Source: Trinickia violacea (lineage in GTDB: Bacteria > Pseudomonadota > Gammaproteobacteria > Burkholderiales > Burkholderiaceae). From it: 64,000 bases of DNA. The position numbers were made by a program, and so were the translations under genes. The notes beneath the pieces were generated by a model. It saw only the letters and a list, made by a program, of their open reading frames with translations, was not told the origin of the DNA and did no database searches. Below are positions 62,306 to 64,000 of the stretch, one piece after another. How positions within the stretch are numbered: position 1 is the stretch's first letter; each line of letters begins with the position of its first letter. The DNA is taken from contig NZ_CP040078.1 of the NCBI RefSeq assembly GCF_005280735.1, positions 2,852,001-2,916,000 on the forward strand, in the 5' to 3' direction.

Positions 62306-62395
62306 ATGACAATGCATCCCGATCCCCGGCCCGCCACTCTCGCCGACCGTCAAGCCATCGAGGCGATCGTCCGAGACGCCTGCTGGACAGAGACT
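62306..62395 (+). pseudogene. 5' fragment of a GNAT acetyltransferase gene
   Basis: An ATG three bases after the LysR stop, with GGGGGGAAAT upstream, opens a frame MTMHPDPRPATLADRQAIEA, then IVRDACWT, the first strand and helix of a GNAT acetyltransferase. The match stops and the frame continues into the 3' part of the convergent LysR gene. In yxe-type clusters an acetyltransferase (YxeL) is required, so this may be its remnant. Confidence 0.5.
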
Positions 62396-62400
62396 GTCCG

Positions 62401-63327
62401 TCAACCGAACATGGCCGTTATGTCGCGTCCCGCTTGCTCGGCTTCCCCGATTAGCCAGTCGAGAAATTGCCTGGCTATCGGGGAGTCCGCTACGGATTGC
62501 TTCCAGCAAATAAAGTATGGGAATGGCATGGGTAGAGCAATCTTGAACGGCAAGACAAGATCGTGTCGCTTGATGCTATCAATGGCAAAGAAGCCCTGTC
62601 CCAGCGAAATGCCTCTCCCTCTAATCGCCGCATCGATTGCCATGCCGGACACGGAGTATGTGAGTGGTGCCAACACTTCAGGTAGCGGTACGCCAACCGC
62701 ATGAAACCAGTCTTTCCACGTGGGCGGCGACATCTTTCCCCATCCCCACTCAACGTGAATGAGCGGGTAGCGCAAGATATCCGCTGGTTGCGAAATCGGC
62801 GCTTCCGACTGCAGTAGCGAGGGCGCGCATACGGGTGCGACTCTGTCGGTGAAGACAATGTGATAGGGCGTTCCGTCGTCCGGAGGCGCGCCATAAGTCA
62901 GCCGGACATCGGCACTTCTCGCACCGATATTGGTTTCGTGGTCGACGACCTCGACATGAACCTGCACGTAAGGGCAAATGGCGTGCCATTTGTCCAATCT
63001 GGAGGCAAGCCAGTGGGTCGCTACCGACGGAAACGTCATCAGGGTGAGCCGGCGGCCCGTCTGTGCCTTGAGCGCTGCCTGGGCGTCATGGAAGCACTCG
63101 AATCCCCGGGAAATGTGCGAGTGGTACAACTCGCAGAGTGGCGTCGGTCGCAGACCGGTATTCTCCCGGTCGAAAAGCGTAACCCCGAGAAAGTCTTCAA
63201 GCACGCGAATCTGCTGACTAATCGCCCCGGGCGTAACGTGAAGCGCCTCTGCGGCGGCCACGGCACTACCGTAACGAATGACGGCATCGAATATCTGCAA
63301 GGCTCGAAGAGGCGGAAGGCGATTCAT
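62401..63327 (-). CDS. LysR-family regulator, GcvA-like
   Basis: The 308-residue protein begins MNRLPPLRALQIFDAVIRYG with the HTH block HVTPGAISQQIRVLEDFLGV, the GcvA/AmpR subgroup. The substrate domain is complete (LTYGAPPDDGTPYHIVFTDRVAPVCAP, in parts). It is convergent on the GNAT fragment and follows, on the same strand, the partial binding-protein gene with a 160-base gap. Targets unknown; amino acid transport genes next door are possible. Confidence 0.9.
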   Translation of the reverse strand: MNRLPPLRALQIFDAVIRYGSAVAAAEALHVTPGAISQQIRVLEDFLGVTLFDRENTGLRPTPLCELYHSHISRGFECFHDAQAALKAQTGRRLTLMTFPSVATHWLASRLDKWHAICPYVQVHVEVVDHETNIGARSADVRLTYGAPPDDGTPYHIVFTDRVAPVCAPSLLQSEAPISQPADILRYPLIHVEWGWGKMSPPTWKDWFHAVGVPLPEVLAPLTYSVSGMAIDAAIRGRGISLGQGFFAIDSIKRHDLVLPFKIALPMPFPYFICWKQSVADSPIARQFLDWLIGEAEQAGRDITAMFG

Positions 63328-63487
63328 GTCGTTGACCTAGACAATGCCGATGGGAATGCCAAGCCGGGAAGCATTGTCGACTCGCGAAGCCAGTCTAGCA
63401 AGGACTGGCGCGTGACGGGTCGCTTGGAAAACGGTCGCCTTCAAGACATCGCATCAAGAGGTGATCACGTCATGCACTGCCGCACGC

Positions 63488-64000
63488 TTACGGTTGTACA
63501 TCGGTCTTGAACCACTTTTCCGAAAGCCGCTTGACGGTACCGTCCGCCAGTGCTTCCGCGATGGCCGTGTCGAACTTTGCTTTCAGATCCGTATCCTGTT
63601 TGCGAAATCCAAGACCTTCTCCCGGCCCCCAGATCGCACCGCCGATCGCGGGTCCGGTGACTCGGATTCGGGCGGTGTCCTTGTTGTCCGCAATTCCGGC
63701 GTAATAGGTGATGTCGTCGAATGCCATGTCGATGCGTCCATTGACCAAGTCGAGGTCACGTTCGGCGGAGGTCTTGTAGAAGCGTACGGACGCGACGTTC
63801 TTGAAGTTGTCGGTGATGAACTTGGTGTAAACCGTGCCGGATTGGATACCGATCGTCTTTCCTTTCAGCTGATCGCGTAGCGGGGCGATCGTGGGCCCGT
63901 CGGTCTCCGGGTCACCCGTCAGCTTGAGGAAACCGGTTTTTCCGGCCGTATTCGTCAATCCGTGCCCATCCACCACCGCAAACGCGGCCGGCGTAGCAGC
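63488..64000 (-). CDS. Polar amino acid ABC binding protein (partial, runs off the right edge)
   Basis: The visible 170 residues are the C-terminal part of a family-3 periplasmic binding protein: LKGKTIGIQSGTVYTKFI, DITYYAGIAD, GEGLGFRKQDTDLKAKFDTAI and the ending LSEKWFKTDVQP, typical of lysine/arginine/ornithine or opine-type binding proteins. Its 5' end, signal peptide and transporter partners lie beyond base 64000. Confidence 0.85.
   Translation of the reverse strand, partial: AATPAAFAVVDGHGLTNTAGKTGFLKLTGDPETDGPTIAPLRDQLKGKTIGIQSGTVYTKFITDNFKNVASVRFYKTSAERDLDLVNGRIDMAFDDITYYAGIADNKDTARIRVTGPAIGGAIWGPGEGLGFRKQDTDLKAKFDTAIAEALADGTVKRLSEKWFKTDVQP

Noticed and set aside
1..64000. CRISPR arrays, tRNA, rRNA, complete insertion sequences, phage structural genes
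   Set aside because: I looked for evenly spaced direct repeats, tRNA-like ends and transposase motifs and saw none; the only mobile-element trace is the integrase remnant at 26952-27122.

Overview
This 64 kb window is high-GC proteobacterial DNA with gene families and codon bias typical of Burkholderiaceae (Burkholderia, Paraburkholderia or Caballeronia). The evidence is many LysR regulators, SDR dehydrogenases, orphan branched-chain amino acid binding proteins, a benABCD operon with a BenM-like regulator, and a short DUF4148-like secreted protein. It contains no ribosomal, tRNA or replication genes. It looks like the accessory, catabolic part of a secondary chromosome or megaplasmid. This placement is inference from family content; no phylogenetic marker is present.

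Layout. 0-9 kb: small transcription units (NmrA-like reductase, Tat-exported serine hydrolase, SDRs with divergent LysR genes, GNAT, AhpD-like protein). 9.3-21.2 kb, leftward: a large glycerol/dihydroxyacetone (DHA) block. It encodes DhaL, a stand-alone DhaM EIIA domain, HPr, enzyme I, an HTH protein, DhaK, an aquaglyceroporin, a degenerate fructose-EIIB-like protein, a second ATP-type DHA kinase, triosephosphate isomerase, a non-phosphorylating GAPDH-type dehydrogenase and a chemoreceptor. Together these could carry glycerol/DHA to DHAP, GAP and 3-phosphoglycerate. 21.7-25.6 kb: stress-type oxidoreductases with WYL and HxlR regulators. 25.9-31.3 kb: a secreted gamma-glutamylcyclotransferase-like protein, an integrase remnant, and a PucR / permease-remnant / amine oxidase / cupin group. 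31.4-33.8 kb: two convergent branched-chain amino acid type binding proteins without transporter subunits.

34-45.6 kb: a catabolic cluster of unknown substrate. It has EtfBA plus a class II aldolase leftward, and rightward HyuA, HyuB, a uronate-dehydrogenase-like SDR, an FAD oxidoreductase, two more SDRs and a FadR-type regulator. Two promoters here and the regulator's own upstream region share TATGAC/GTCATA half-sites, which suggests one regulon. 45.6-50.5 kb: benABCD with its LysR regulator. 50.5-52.5 kb: cytochrome b561 with a Fur-box-like site, a RutE-like nitroreductase, and tails of a sulfotransferase and an alcohol dehydrogenase.

52.7-62.4 kb: a cluster whose composition matches the Bacillus yxe-type S-(2-succino)cysteine salvage genes (polar amino acid ABC importer, LLM flavin monooxygenase, MmgE/PrpD protein, MFS carrier, M20 amidohydrolase, LysR). 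One permease is truncated and the only acetyltransferase trace is a 5' fragment, so the route may be decaying. The window ends in a GcvA-like LysR gene and a binding protein that runs off the right edge.

Two themes recur. First, gene remnants are frequent: SDR tail, integrase head, permease with a probable internal deletion, sulfotransferase tail, ADH tail, GNAT head, truncated ABC permease. Second, several intergenic inverted repeats look functional, including a covarying hairpin family (three copies, two directly before ribosome binding sites), a 10-bp stem between benB and benC, and a cluster of GTTTAG half-sites before the dha operon.
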